In this document: positions 53,100 to 60,901 of the stretch, in pieces
Position numbering within the stretch: position 1 is the stretch's first letter
Layout: each line of letters opens with the position of its first letter
NCBI GenBank assembly: GCA_017962105.1
Contig: JAGCVY010000104.1
Span: 1-60,947 of the forward strand
Direction of reading: 5' to 3'
DNA: 60,947 nucleotides
Source of the DNA: Lachnospiraceae bacterium
GTDB lineage: Bacteria > Bacillota > Clostridia > Lachnospirales > Lachnospiraceae
Position numbers and translations under genes: made by a program
Notes under the pieces: model-generated
Told to the model about the DNA's origin: nothing
The model's input: the letters and a program-made list of their open reading frames with translations, nothing else
Databases searched by the model: none

Positions 53100-53579
53100 T
53101 CATTTGCCGCGAAGTCTTGCGAGAAGACCGCGCTTCTTCGGAGCCTCATCCTTCTGGAGATTACCGCGGAGACCGCGTACTTCCATGATGTAGATGCCGC
53201 TGATCATGGCCTTGCATTCCTTCTTGACGGGGATCAGATCGAAGATCTTCTCATCGCACATCAGCGAAAGGATCTGCGGACCGATCTTCGCCTTGACTAC
53301 CGGCACCTTCGCACGGCGGGCGTACTTCGGAGTCTGCTCCAAAACGATGGCAGGGAAACCGGCGTCCTTCATCGGCAGGCGTTTCTTGTCGATGACCAGC
53401 ATGGAAGCGGGCTTGGCAGCGGCTTTCATCTCCGCCATGGCGGCGTCGTTCTTCGCCTGCAGCTTGCGGCCGACGATGGAGAGAACGATGAACAGAATAA
53501 TGATAACAGCGGCGATGATCGCCAGGGTAATCCACAGCCACTTCAGTGACAGTAGAGGAAGGTAAATCGTAGGAATCAT
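53100..53579 (-). CDS. Small single-span membrane protein, function unknown
   Basis: The 159-residue protein has one membrane segment near the N-terminus (LWITLAIIAAVIIILFIVLSIVG), a cytoplasmic domain with a compact, strand-like middle (MLVIDKKRLPMKDAGFP) and a basic tail (KKRGLLARLRGK). I know no family with a function. The start at 53579 is chosen because AGGTACC lies upstream and the upstream frame has no signal. It is transcribed opposite to DUF1934 and 178 bases after the acyltransferase. Confidence 0.7.
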   Translation of the reverse strand: MIPTIYLPLLSLKWLWITLAIIAAVIIILFIVLSIVGRKLQAKNDAAMAEMKAAAKPASMLVIDKKRLPMKDAGFPAIVLEQTPKYARRAKVPVVKAKIGPQILSLMCDEKIFDLIPVKKECKAMISGIYIMEVRGLRGNLQKDEAPKKRGLLARLRGK

Positions 53580-53757
53580 TTCGGTACCTGCTTTCTGTAT
53601 ATTTGCTGCCGCACTTTCTACGGCGGGATTGTGATGTCTTGCCCACACAGCGTGACCATTGTATCACGGAAGCAAGGGGAAATCAACGGAATTGTGTCCC
53701 CGTCGGAAGTTTCTTTCCGGGGCAGCCGTCTGCGTCCGCTCCGGGAGCTTCCCGGTA

Positions 53758-54519
53758 TCAGCCTTCCGCTTTCGGCTCCGGGCATTCCACGCCGTGTGCC
53801 GCCAGCATTTCCACAATGCGCGCGCGGACGACGTTCGGAAGCTCGACCTTCTCCTCGCGGGACAGTCCCTCCGTCGGGATCGGCTCGCCGATGATGACGG
53901 TGACGCGGGAAGCGCGGATCTTCGGATAGTGCTTTTCCAAAAGATCGTCGGTGCCGATCATGGCAACCGGGACCACAGGGCAGCCGGTGCGCTCGGAAAT
54001 CTTGAGGCTGCCGGCCTTGAAGGGCATTACACCCTCGCCGCGGTTTCTCGTGCCCTCCGGCATGATGAACATGGAGAAGCCTTCCTTGACATCCGCGATG
54101 GCGGACTGAATGGTCTTAAGACCCTCTTTCGGATCCTTGCGGTTTAAGAACTTGCAGTTGAGGATACGCATCCACCAGCTTAAGAACGGAACGTGGCGGA
54201 TCTCATATTTCGAGATGAAACCGGTGCTGTGAAACTTCGGGATCGCCATATACGCAGCGAGAATGTCGTACATGCTGCGGTGGTTGCCCGCGAAGAGCAC
54301 CGCGGTGTCCTTCGGGATATTTTCCTTTCCCTCCACCTTGAGCTTTCCGCCGGAGATCACGAAAATCGGGAGAAACGCCATCGCATACGCGAAGGGCTGT
54401 CCGATCTTCGATGCGGCTTTCTTCGAGATCAGCCGCAGGATCAAAAGGAAAATGCACATCGGCAGCGTGATGAGCGAGCCGAAACAAATATATAACAATA
54501 CGAAAAATGTCCGAATCAT
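53758..54519 (-). CDS. 1-acyl-sn-glycerol-3-phosphate acyltransferase (PlsC family)
   Basis: The 253-residue protein has an N-terminal hydrophobic segment (RTFFVLLYICFGSLITLPMCIFLLILRLI) and the PlsC/LPAT motifs: NHRSMYDILAAYMAI (block I His and Asp), FISKYEIRHVPFLSWW, PEGTRNRGEGVMPFKAG and the VVPVAMIGTDD block IV. It acylates lysophosphatidic acid at the sn-2 position in the membrane. The start at 54519 follows GAAGGAC; the upstream extension is basic and improbable. Confidence 0.88.
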   Translation of the reverse strand: MIRTFFVLLYICFGSLITLPMCIFLLILRLISKKAASKIGQPFAYAMAFLPIFVISGGKLKVEGKENIPKDTAVLFAGNHRSMYDILAAYMAIPKFHSTGFISKYEIRHVPFLSWWMRILNCKFLNRKDPKEGLKTIQSAIADVKEGFSMFIMPEGTRNRGEGVMPFKAGSLKISERTGCPVVPVAMIGTDDLLEKHYPKIRASRVTVIIGEPIPTEGLSREEKVELPNVVRARIVEMLAAHGVECPEPKAEG

Positions 54520-54668
54520 GGCTTTTGTCCTTCTGTCATCTTGCGTTTTGTCTTGGTTTCGCAGCTTGCGCAGCCGGCGTTTCCGGGCCGTCGGGACGGG
54601 GTCTGAAAACCGACTTTTCAACTGACTCCACAATTGTAATCGAACAGCACGGGTTTGTCAATGCGGGC

Positions 54669-54704
54669 TTGCACAGCAAGCCGGATCTGTGGTAAGATTA
54701 CCAC
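54669..54704 (+). promoter_or_regulatory. Promoter with palindromic -10 for the DUF951 gene
   Basis: TTGCAC (54669-54674) and TAAGAT (54693-54698) have an 18-base spacer. The -10 lies inside a perfect palindrome, GTGGTAA-GA-TTACCAC (54689-54704), which could be an operator. Confidence 0.6.
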
Positions 54705-54791
54705 GCGGGAGCGGGTACGGCTTCCGGCATTTGTTAAGAGGAAACAAGCGGTGTTTTCCATCTGCATTTACGATAAGGAACGGTAATTACA

Positions 54792-55109
54792 ATGGATATA
54801 CGACTCGGCGACGTGTTGCGAATGAAAAAGGGACATCCCTGCGGGGGCAACGAGTGGCTCGTGCTCCGCGTCGGGATGGATTTCCGGCTGCAGTGTAAAA
54901 AATGCGACCGCATGATCATGATACCAAGAAAACTTGCGGAGAAAAATCTGCGCCAGCTCACCCGGGACGGCGTGACCCTCAAGCCCGCGGACCTTGCGGT
55001 GAAGCGGACGGAGGAAGTCCTTCCGGAAGCGGACCTTGCCACAGTGGATCCGCAGCAGGATACCCGGCCGGGCACAGCTGAGGCAGATTCGCGGGATACA
55101 CAAGCCTGA
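54792..55109 (+). CDS. DUF951 protein with C-terminal extension
   Basis: The first 65 residues match DUF951: MDIRLGDVLRMKKGHPCGGNEW, LRVGMDFRLQCKKCDRMIMIPRKLAEKNL. The Cys and paired CxxC suggest a zinc site. The family is normally about 65 residues and sits near rpsF-ssb-rpsR in Firmicutes, as here. This copy has some 40 extra residues that are acidic and Thr-rich and look disordered. The function is unknown; the neighbourhood hints at a role in translation or DNA replication. Confidence 0.9.
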   Translation: MDIRLGDVLRMKKGHPCGGNEWLVLRVGMDFRLQCKKCDRMIMIPRKLAEKNLRQLTRDGVTLKPADLAVKRTEEVLPEADLATVDPQQDTRPGTAEADSRDTQA

Positions 55110-55200
55110 AGCATCGCGGAATCCGGTACTTCGGCAGGGAATCATCCTGCCGAACCCAAGCCTGCGGGAGCGGAAAGCCCCACGGAATATAAAAACTCAG

Positions 55201-55278
55201 GGCGGGAGTGAACAATTGTCGGAGCGAGCGATTCGAAGCTCGCTCGCGAGACAATTCGTCTCACTTCCGCCGTTTTGT
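55201..55278 (+). terminator. Long nested hairpin after DUF951
   Basis: Outer stem GGCGGGAGTGA (55201-55211)/TCACTTCCGCC (55261-55271), middle AATTGTC/GACAATT and inner GAGCGAGC (55222-55229)/GCTCGCTC (55238-55245). GTTTTGTT follows. It is a plausible intrinsic terminator but is more elaborate than the others in the window. Confidence 0.7.
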
Positions 55279-55336
55279 TCCCCGAGTGGGACATTCCGTC
55301 CCCGGCGGCTGAACAGAAAACAGGACAATTCCGTCC
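55248..55336 (+). repeat. Three short hairpins with AATTC-type loops upstream of rpsF
   Basis: GAGAC-AATTC-GTCTC (55248-55262), GGGAC-ATTCC-GTCCC (55288-55302) and GGAC-AATTCC-GTCC (55323-55336) share a (G)GAC-(A)ATTC(C)-GTC(C) plan with differing outer pairs. The first overlaps the nested hairpin. The gap of 389 bases between DUF951 and rpsF otherwise contains only the rpsF promoter and leader. Confidence 0.6.
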
Positions 55337-55388
55337 ACGACGTCAGTTTAGTACAATTTCGGGGGGCTGAATTTGTGCAAAATAGCGC

Positions 55389-55417
55389 TTGCAATTCGCG
55401 GAGAGCTATGATACAAT
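55389..55417 (+). promoter_or_regulatory. Promoter of the rpsF-ssb-rpsR operon
   Basis: TTGCAA (55389-55394) and TACAAT (55412-55417) with a 17-base spacer, about 82 bases before the rpsF start. The leader can form a hairpin CCTTGC/GCAAGG near 55446-55468; in other bacteria the rpsF leader is a binding site for the S6-S18 pair, but I cannot identify that motif with certainty. Confidence 0.75.
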
Positions 55418-55498
55418 GCAAATCCGTGATATGTTACACGTTTTTCCTTGCTCTTGCCTCGTGCAAGGGCCAGAGACCAAAAGGAGGTGCACGCAACT

Positions 55499-55789
55499 AT
55501 GAAGAAGTACGAATTAGCGTTAGTTGTGAATGCGAGAATCGAAGACGAAGCCAGAGAAGAAGTTCTTGGCAAGGCGAAGGCTCTCATTGAGAGATTCGGC
55601 GGCGTCGTTACGGAAGTGATCGACGGCGGCAAGAAGCGTCTGGCGTATGAAATCCAGAAGATGAACGAGGGTTTCTACTACTTCATTCAATTCGAAGCAG
55701 AGACCACGGCTCCGGCCGAGATCGAGCATCGCGTTCGTATTATGGACAACGTTCTTCGGTATCTTTGCGTTAGTCGTGAAGAGGAGTAA
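55499..55789 (+). CDS. rpsF: 30S ribosomal protein S6
   Basis: The 96-residue protein has the S6 pattern: MKKYELALVVNARI, FGGVVTEVIDGGKKRLAYEIQKMNEGFYYFIQFEAE and IMDNVLRYLCVSRE. S6 binds 16S rRNA with S18. I start at 55499, with AAAAGGAGG upstream; the frame before it is leader. The ssb gene follows after 14 bases. Confidence 0.96.
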   Translation: MKKYELALVVNARIEDEAREEVLGKAKALIERFGGVVTEVIDGGKKRLAYEIQKMNEGFYYFIQFEAETTAPAEIEHRVRIMDNVLRYLCVSREEE

Positions 55790-55803
55790 GGAGGAAATCC
55801 TTA

Positions 55804-56232
55804 ATGAACAAGATAATTTTGATGGGCCGTCTCACCAGAGACCCCGAGATGAGAAGTTCCGGTTCGACACAGATCTGTCGTTACTCGCTTGCTGTGGATC
55901 GCAGATTCCGCAGAGAGGGTGAGCCGGAAGCAGATTTCTTTAACTGCACGGCGTTCGGTAAGAGCGCAGAATTTGCTGACAAATATTTCCGCCAGGGCAC
56001 CAAGATCCTGATCAGCGGACGTATGCAGCAGGATAATTACACCAACAAGGATGGACAGAAGGTCTATTCCTGGCAGGTGATCGTTGACGATCAGGAGTTT
56101 GCGGAGAGCAAGAACGCAGCTGGTGCGTCGGCGGGCGGTTCCTCGTCCCAGCCGAAGCCGGATGCAGCGAGCGCAGGCAACGGTTTTGTTGACATCAAGG
56201 ACGGCATCGAGGAAGATTTGCCGTTTATCTGA
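55804..56232 (+). CDS. ssb: Single-stranded DNA-binding protein
   Basis: The 142-residue protein has the OB-fold of SSB (MNKIILMGRLTRDPEMRSSGSTQICRYSLAVDRRF, FFNCTAFGKSAEFADKYFRQGTKILISGRMQ), a Ser/Ala-rich linker and the acidic tip EEDLPFI, the site for partner proteins. It lies between rpsF and rpsR in the usual Firmicutes order and shares their transcript. Confidence 0.97.
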   Translation: MNKIILMGRLTRDPEMRSSGSTQICRYSLAVDRRFRREGEPEADFFNCTAFGKSAEFADKYFRQGTKILISGRMQQDNYTNKDGQKVYSWQVIVDDQEFAESKNAAGASAGGSSSQPKPDAASAGNGFVDIKDGIEEDLPFI

Positions 56233-56326
56233 TAAGAGGACCGCAGAAGCGGTTTCCTAAGTCGGGCCGGAAGGTCTGACAAGTCTGTCGGGATCAGCCC
56301 GACGTAATCGAACAGGAGGTAACACC

Positions 56327-56599
56327 ATGGCTTTTAATAAATCCGACAAGGGCGAGCGCAGCGAAGCTCCGAGAAAGAGACCCATCCGCAGAAAGAAGAA
56401 GGTTTGCGCTTTCTGCACGGAGCCTTACGATGAGTTCACCGTATACAGAGATGTAAAGTCCCTCTCGAGATTCATCTCCGAGAGAGGAAAGATTCTTCCC
56501 AGAAGAATCACCGGTACCTGCGCAAAGCATCAGCGTCTTCTCACCACTTCCGTGAAGAGAGCACGCCACATTGCACTTCTGCCTTACACGGTAGAGTAA
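56327..56599 (+). CDS. rpsR: 30S ribosomal protein S18
   Basis: The 90-residue protein has the S18 core ([63 protein letters not shown]-like). CAFC and CAKH give the zinc-type Cys/His set found in many S18 proteins. A GTCGGG/CCCGAC hairpin lies in the gap before it (about 56287-56304). GGAGGTAAC precedes the ATG. Confidence 0.97.
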   Translation: MAFNKSDKGERSEAPRKRPIRRKKKVCAFCTEPYDEFTVYRDVKSLSRFISERGKILPRRITGTCAKHQRLLTTSVKRARHIALLPYTVE

Positions 56600-56672
56600 T
56601 CTGCGGTACAATCACAAAGAACTACGGAGACCGGCCCGGATGCGGAAACGCGTTCGTGTCGGTTTCTTTTAT

Positions 56673-56701
56673 TTGCTATTGCGGCGTTTTTGTGGTACTA
56701 T
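56673..56701 (+). promoter_or_regulatory. Promoter of gdpP
   Basis: TTGCTA (56673-56678) and TACTAT (56696-56701) with a 17-base spacer and TGTGG before the -10. Confidence 0.65.
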
Positions 56702-56807
56702 AACTCTGAATAGGCGGATGCGCCGCGGCGCGTTCGGGGGACACGGCCGGAGACACCGGGACTCCGGAGGGAAAGGCCTTGACGGAAACAAAGTCGAAAG
56801 GACTACT

Positions 56808-58862
56808 ATGAAAAAGAGTGCAAGCGGAAAATTGATCACATATTTGCTGTGGCCGTTGATCCTCACCGGCTGGTGGCTGATCGCGGATGTGGCGCTTTTG
56901 TTTGTGAGCCGGAAGGCTGCGACGATCGGGATCACTGCAACGGTGCTGTATTTCATTGCGGCGCTGCTGATGCTTTTGGTCCGGAGAAAGCGTATCCTGC
57001 GGGATTACATCGCATTTTCCGCCGGCTACGACGACGTGGAGAGCAAGCTCCTGACGGAGATGGACATCCCCTACGCCGTGCTTGACGGTGAGAGCGAGGT
57101 TCTGTGGTGCAACAAGACATTTTCCATCGTGTGCGGAAAGAAGGGCATCGGAATGAACTTCCGTGACCTGCTCCCGGAGGTGAAAGCGTACACGCTTCCC
57201 AAGCACGAGTCCGAGGAGCGGACGTACCGCACGCGGATCAACGGGAAAATGTATAAGATCGTGATGCGGTCCCAGGAGACGCCGGAGTTCGACGCGCAGC
57301 TGAAGCGGATTTCCCGCGGTGCGGGGGTCAAGCTGTCGAGAACGGTATCCGCATTTCTGTACGATGAGACCGAGCTGACGGCGCTTCGGCAGGAAAACTA
57401 CGACAGCCGGCTGGTGTTCGGCCTTCTGTACATCGATAACTACGACGAGGTGCTGGACAGCTACGAGGAAGTGAAGCGGTCGCTTCTCACGGCTCTCATC
57501 GACCGGAAGATCACCACCTACATGCACGGCATCGACGCCGTCATCCGCAAGCTTGAGAAGGACAAATATTTCTTCATCTTCCAGAATCGGCATCTGTCCT
57601 GGCTTCAGGAGGATAAATTCTCGATCCTGTACGATGTCCGCTCCGTCAATATCGGCGGTCCGGGTGAGGTCGGCCTAACCATCAGTATCGGTCTGGGCGT
57701 CAACGCCAAGAGCTACGAGGAGGGATACGAGAGCGCCCGCGCGGCCATGGACCTTGCCCTCGGACGAGGCGGCGACCAGGCGGTGGTCCGCGACGGCGAG
57801 ATGATCACCTACTTCGGCGGTAAGAGCGAGTCCATCGAGAAGAATACAAGAGTGCGTGCCCGCGTTAAGGCCCACGCTCTCAAGGAGCTCGTGGAGTCGA
57901 AGGAAAATGTCTTCATCATGGGCCACACGAACCCCGATGTGGACGCCATCGGCGCGGCAATCGGCGTGTACCGCATTGTCAAGCACTGCAACAAAAACGC
58001 GTATATCGTGCTGAATGAAGTCGGCAACGCGGTGCGTCCGACGGTCAGCAATTTCCTGAACAATCCGGAGTACGAATCCACGATGTTTATCAGCGGTTTC
58101 CGCGCGAGGGAGCTGGCGAAGGAGGATGACCTTCTGGTTATCGTCGACGTGAACCGTCCCAGCTACACGGAGTGCCCGGAGCTGTACGACAGGATCAAAC
58201 AGGTCATTGTTTTGGACCACCACCGCAAGACCACGGACTCGGTGGACGATGCCGCGCTGTCCTACGTGGAGCCCTATGCATCCTCGGCGTGTGAGCTTGT
58301 GGCGGAGATCCTCCAGTACATCGGCGAGGGACTGAAGCTTCGTCCCATCGAGGCGGAAGCCATGTACGCGGGTATCATGATCGATACCAACAACTTCTTA
58401 ACGAAGACCGGCGTGCGCACCTTCGAGGCGGCGGCGTACCTTCGGAGAAACGGTGCGGAGGTTACCCGGATCCGCAAGGCGTTCCGCTCCGACAAGAAGG
58501 AGTACATGGCAAGGGCGAAGGCCATCGCTGGGATGGAGATGTACTTAAACGATTATGCATTTGCCGAATGCTCCGGCGAAGGGCTGGAGTCGCCCAACGT
58601 GCTGGGCGCGCAGGTGGCGAACGAACTGATGGAGATCGACGGCGTGAAGGCGTCGTTTGTGTTCACGATGTTCCAGAATCAGGTGTATATCAGCGCCCGT
58701 TCCATCGACGAGCTGAACGTTCAGGTCGTGATGGAGAAATTCGGCGGCGGCGGTCACATGACGGTGGCCGGTGCACAGCTCTCCGGCGTCACCATCGCGG
58801 AGGCGAAGCAGCAGGTCAAGGACGTGCTGCGCGGGATGCTGCAGGGCGGGGAACTGAAGTGA
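56808..58862 (+). CDS. gdpP: Cyclic-di-AMP phosphodiesterase GdpP (GGDEF-DHH-DHHA1)
   Basis: GdpP hydrolyses cyclic di-AMP and so affects wall and potassium homeostasis. The 684-residue protein has two membrane segments (about 14-60), a PAS-like domain, a degenerate GGDEF domain with SIGLGVN and no GGDEF motif, a DHH domain (MGHTNPDVDAIGAAIG, IVDVNRPSYT, VLDHHRKTTDS) and DHHA1 (EKFGGGGHMTVAGAQL). The catalytic metal ligands appear intact. The start at 56808 follows AAAGG; the frame upstream is leader. rplI and dnaB follow, the usual order in Firmicutes. Confidence 0.95.
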   Translation: MKKSASGKLITYLLWPLILTGWWLIADVALLFVSRKAATIGITATVLYFIAALLMLLVRRKRILRDYIAFSAGYDDVESKLLTEMDIPYAVLDGESEVLWCNKTFSIVCGKKGIGMNFRDLLPEVKAYTLPKHESEERTYRTRINGKMYKIVMRSQETPEFDAQLKRISRGAGVKLSRTVSAFLYDETELTALRQENYDSRLVFGLLYIDNYDEVLDSYEEVKRSLLTALIDRKITTYMHGIDAVIRKLEKDKYFFIFQNRHLSWLQEDKFSILYDVRSVNIGGPGEVGLTISIGLGVNAKSYEEGYESARAAMDLALGRGGDQAVVRDGEMITYFGGKSESIEKNTRVRARVKAHALKELVESKENVFIMGHTNPDVDAIGAAIGVYRIVKHCNKNAYIVLNEVGNAVRPTVSNFLNNPEYESTMFISGFRARELAKEDDLLVIVDVNRPSYTECPELYDRIKQVIVLDHHRKTTDSVDDAALSYVEPYASSACELVAEILQYIGEGLKLRPIEAEAMYAGIMIDTNNFLTKTGVRTFEAAAYLRRNGAEVTRIRKAFRSDKKEYMARAKAIAGMEMYLNDYAFAECSGEGLESPNVLGAQVANELMEIDGVKASFVFTMFQNQVYISARSIDELNVQVVMEKFGGGGHMTVAGAQLSGVTIAEAKQQVKDVLRGMLQGGELK

Positions 58863-58934
58863 TGCATAGCCTTCGGTGAGAGCCGGTTGGTCGAACAGAG
58901 ACAGAAAGAAAGGAAAGCAGGGAGGAATACATAG

Positions 58935-59384
58935 ATGGATGTCATACTGTTACAGGATGTAAAAGCATTGGGCAAGAAGGGACAGGTCGTGAAGGCCAGT
59001 GACGGCTACGCGAGAAATTTCCTGTTCCCCAAGAAACTCGGGGTGGAGGCTACGCCGAAGAACCTCAACGATCTGAAGCTGCAGAAGGCGGCGGAGGCGA
59101 AGCATGAGCAGGAGGTGCTGGAGGCAGCACAGGCGCTCGCGGCGCAGTTTGAGGGCAAGTCGGTCACCGTTCCCATCAAGATCGGAGAGAACGGAAGAGT
59201 GTTCGGCTCGGTTTCCGTGAAGGAAATCAGCGAGGCGATCAAGGATCAGCTCGGCATGGAGATCGACAAGAAGAAGATCACCCTGCCGATCACTATCAAA
59301 AACGAGGGAATCGTGCATGCAGCCATCCGTCTTCATCCCCAGGTGAGTGCGGAGCTTGAGGTTAAGGTTGAGGGCGTTCGCTAG
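58935..59384 (+). CDS. rplI: 50S ribosomal protein L9
   Basis: The 149-residue protein has the N-terminal L9 domain (MDVILLQDVKALGKKGQVVKASDGYARNFLFPKKLGVEAT), the long connecting helix and the C-terminal domain (VRVFGSVSVKEIS, IVHAAIRLHPQVSAELEVKVEG-like). Length is normal. dnaB starts eleven bases after the stop. Confidence 0.96.
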   Translation: MDVILLQDVKALGKKGQVVKASDGYARNFLFPKKLGVEATPKNLNDLKLQKAAEAKHEQEVLEAAQALAAQFEGKSVTVPIKIGENGRVFGSVSVKEISEAIKDQLGMEIDKKKITLPITIKNEGIVHAAIRLHPQVSAELEVKVEGVR

Positions 59385-59395
59385 GAGAAGAAGAT

Positions 59396-60748
59396 ATGGA
59401 TGAAACAGTCAGCCGGAAGGGTATGCCCCACAACCTCGAGGCGGAACGGTCGGTTATCGGATCCATGCTGTTGGACAAGGAAGCGATCGGAGTCGTCACG
59501 GGGATGATCACCGGGGAAGATTTTTACGATACCACGCTCGGCATCTACTTTGATGTTCTCGTCGAGATGAACCAGCAGGGTCTGGAGACCGACGAGGTGA
59601 CCGTGCAGGAGCGCATTCGTGCGCGCCACGTGCCGGAGGCGCAGTGCTCGACGGAATATATCCTCGAGCTGATGAACGGGGTGCCCACATCCGCCAACAC
59701 CGCGGACTATGCGGGCATCGTTCGCGACAAATCCCGCCTCCGCAAATTCATCCGCTTAAGCGACACCCTTGCCGGCGACTGCTACAAGGATGAAGAGCCG
59801 GTGGAGGAGGTCTTTAACCGCGCCGAGGCGAAGATGTTCCAGCTGTTCCAGGAGGGACAGGCTTCCGAGGCAAGCCCGATCAGCAGCATCGTCGTGGACG
59901 CGCTCAACATGATCGAGAAGGCCGCGAAGAGCGGAGGACAGACCACCGGTATACCCACCGGATTTTTCGACCTTGACTACCGCACGGCCGGACTGCAGCC
60001 TTCGGATCTTGTTCTGATCGCAGCGCGTCCGTCCATGGGTAAGACCGCATTCGCGTTGAACCTTGCGGAAAATATCGCTGTCCGCAAGCACGTTCCCACT
60101 GCGATCTTCAGCCTTGAGATGAGCAAGGTGCAGCTGGTCAACCGTATTCTTTCCCTGGACTCGGGCGTGAACCTTCAGAAGATCCGTACCGGTAAGCTGG
60201 AGGACCACGAGTGGGAGGATATGATGATGGCTGCCCGCCGCGTCGGCGAGTCGCCGCTGTATATCTTTGACACCCCGGCGGTCTCGGTGCAGGAGGTACG
60301 TTCAAAGTGCAGAAAGCTTCAGCTGGAACACCAGATCCAGCTGGTTATGATCGACTACCTGCAGTTGATGGAATCAAAAGGCGGTAAGAAGAATGAATCC
60401 CGCCAGAACGAGGTCTCGGAGATCAGCCGTTCGTTAAAAGCCCTGGCCCGTGAGCTGAACTGCCCGGTCATCGCGCTGTCGCAGCTTTCCCGTCAGCCGG
60501 ACACCCGTGAGGACAAGCGTCCCGTGCTCTCCGACCTGCGTGAATCCGGCGCCATCGAGCAGGATGCCGACGTTGTAATGTTCCTCTATCGTGACGAGTA
60601 CTACACGAAGGAAAAATGTAAAGAGCCCGGCATCACCGAGGTTATCATCGGCAAGCAGCGTAACGGTTCCACCGGAACGGTCAAACTCGCATGGATCGGT
60701 GAGCAGACGAAGTTCGCCAACCTAGAGAGCGGACACGGCGGCAATTGA
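59396..60748 (+). CDS. dnaB: Replicative DNA helicase DnaB
   Basis: The 450-residue replicative helicase has the N-terminal primase-interaction domain (PHNLEAERSVIGSMLLDKEAI), Walker A ARPSMGKTAF (G215 onwards), the IFSLEMSKVQLVNRILS and LVMIDYLQLM Walker B motifs and the C-terminal DLRESGAIEQDADVVMFLYRDEYY and QRNGSTGTVKLAW, which includes the arginine-finger region. It is the last gene of the cluster and is followed by strong hairpins. Confidence 0.97.
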   Translation: MDETVSRKGMPHNLEAERSVIGSMLLDKEAIGVVTGMITGEDFYDTTLGIYFDVLVEMNQQGLETDEVTVQERIRARHVPEAQCSTEYILELMNGVPTSANTADYAGIVRDKSRLRKFIRLSDTLAGDCYKDEEPVEEVFNRAEAKMFQLFQEGQASEASPISSIVVDALNMIEKAAKSGGQTTGIPTGFFDLDYRTAGLQPSDLVLIAARPSMGKTAFALNLAENIAVRKHVPTAIFSLEMSKVQLVNRILSLDSGVNLQKIRTGKLEDHEWEDMMMAARRVGESPLYIFDTPAVSVQEVRSKCRKLQLEHQIQLVMIDYLQLMESKGGKKNESRQNEVSEISRSLKALARELNCPVIALSQLSRQPDTREDKRPVLSDLRESGAIEQDADVVMFLYRDEYYTKEKCKEPGITEVIIGKQRNGSTGTVKLAWIGEQTKFANLESGHGGN

Positions 60749-60783
60749 TCCGGACTACGGAAAATGATTTGCAGAAATGAAAA

Positions 60784-60810
60784 AAGGGAACTGCTTTTGG
60801 CAGTTCCCTT
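60784..60810 (-). terminator. Hairpin with minus-strand U-tract
   Basis: The stem AAGGGAACTGC (60784-60794)/GCAGTTCCCTT (60800-60810) is followed by TTTTTT only on the minus strand, so it would end a leftward transcript entering from the right. Confidence 0.7.
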
Positions 60811-60822
60811 CAGAGTGAAGAC

Positions 60823-60870
60823 AAACGCGATTTTGAAAACACTTCAAAATCGCGTTTACTTTTTCTTTTT
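60823..60870 (+). terminator. Strong terminator after dnaB
   Basis: A perfect 15-bp stem, 60823-60837 with 60843-60857, loop AACAC, followed by ACTTTTTCTTTTT. Confidence 0.92.
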
Positions 60871-60901
60871 CGGATTATTTCGAGATAGATGCAGAAAAAT
60901 G

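Noticed and set aside
55400-55498. A definite S6-S18 autoregulatory leader before rpsF
   Set aside because: A short hairpin exists, but I could not recognise the conserved bulge of the known motif, so I do not claim it.
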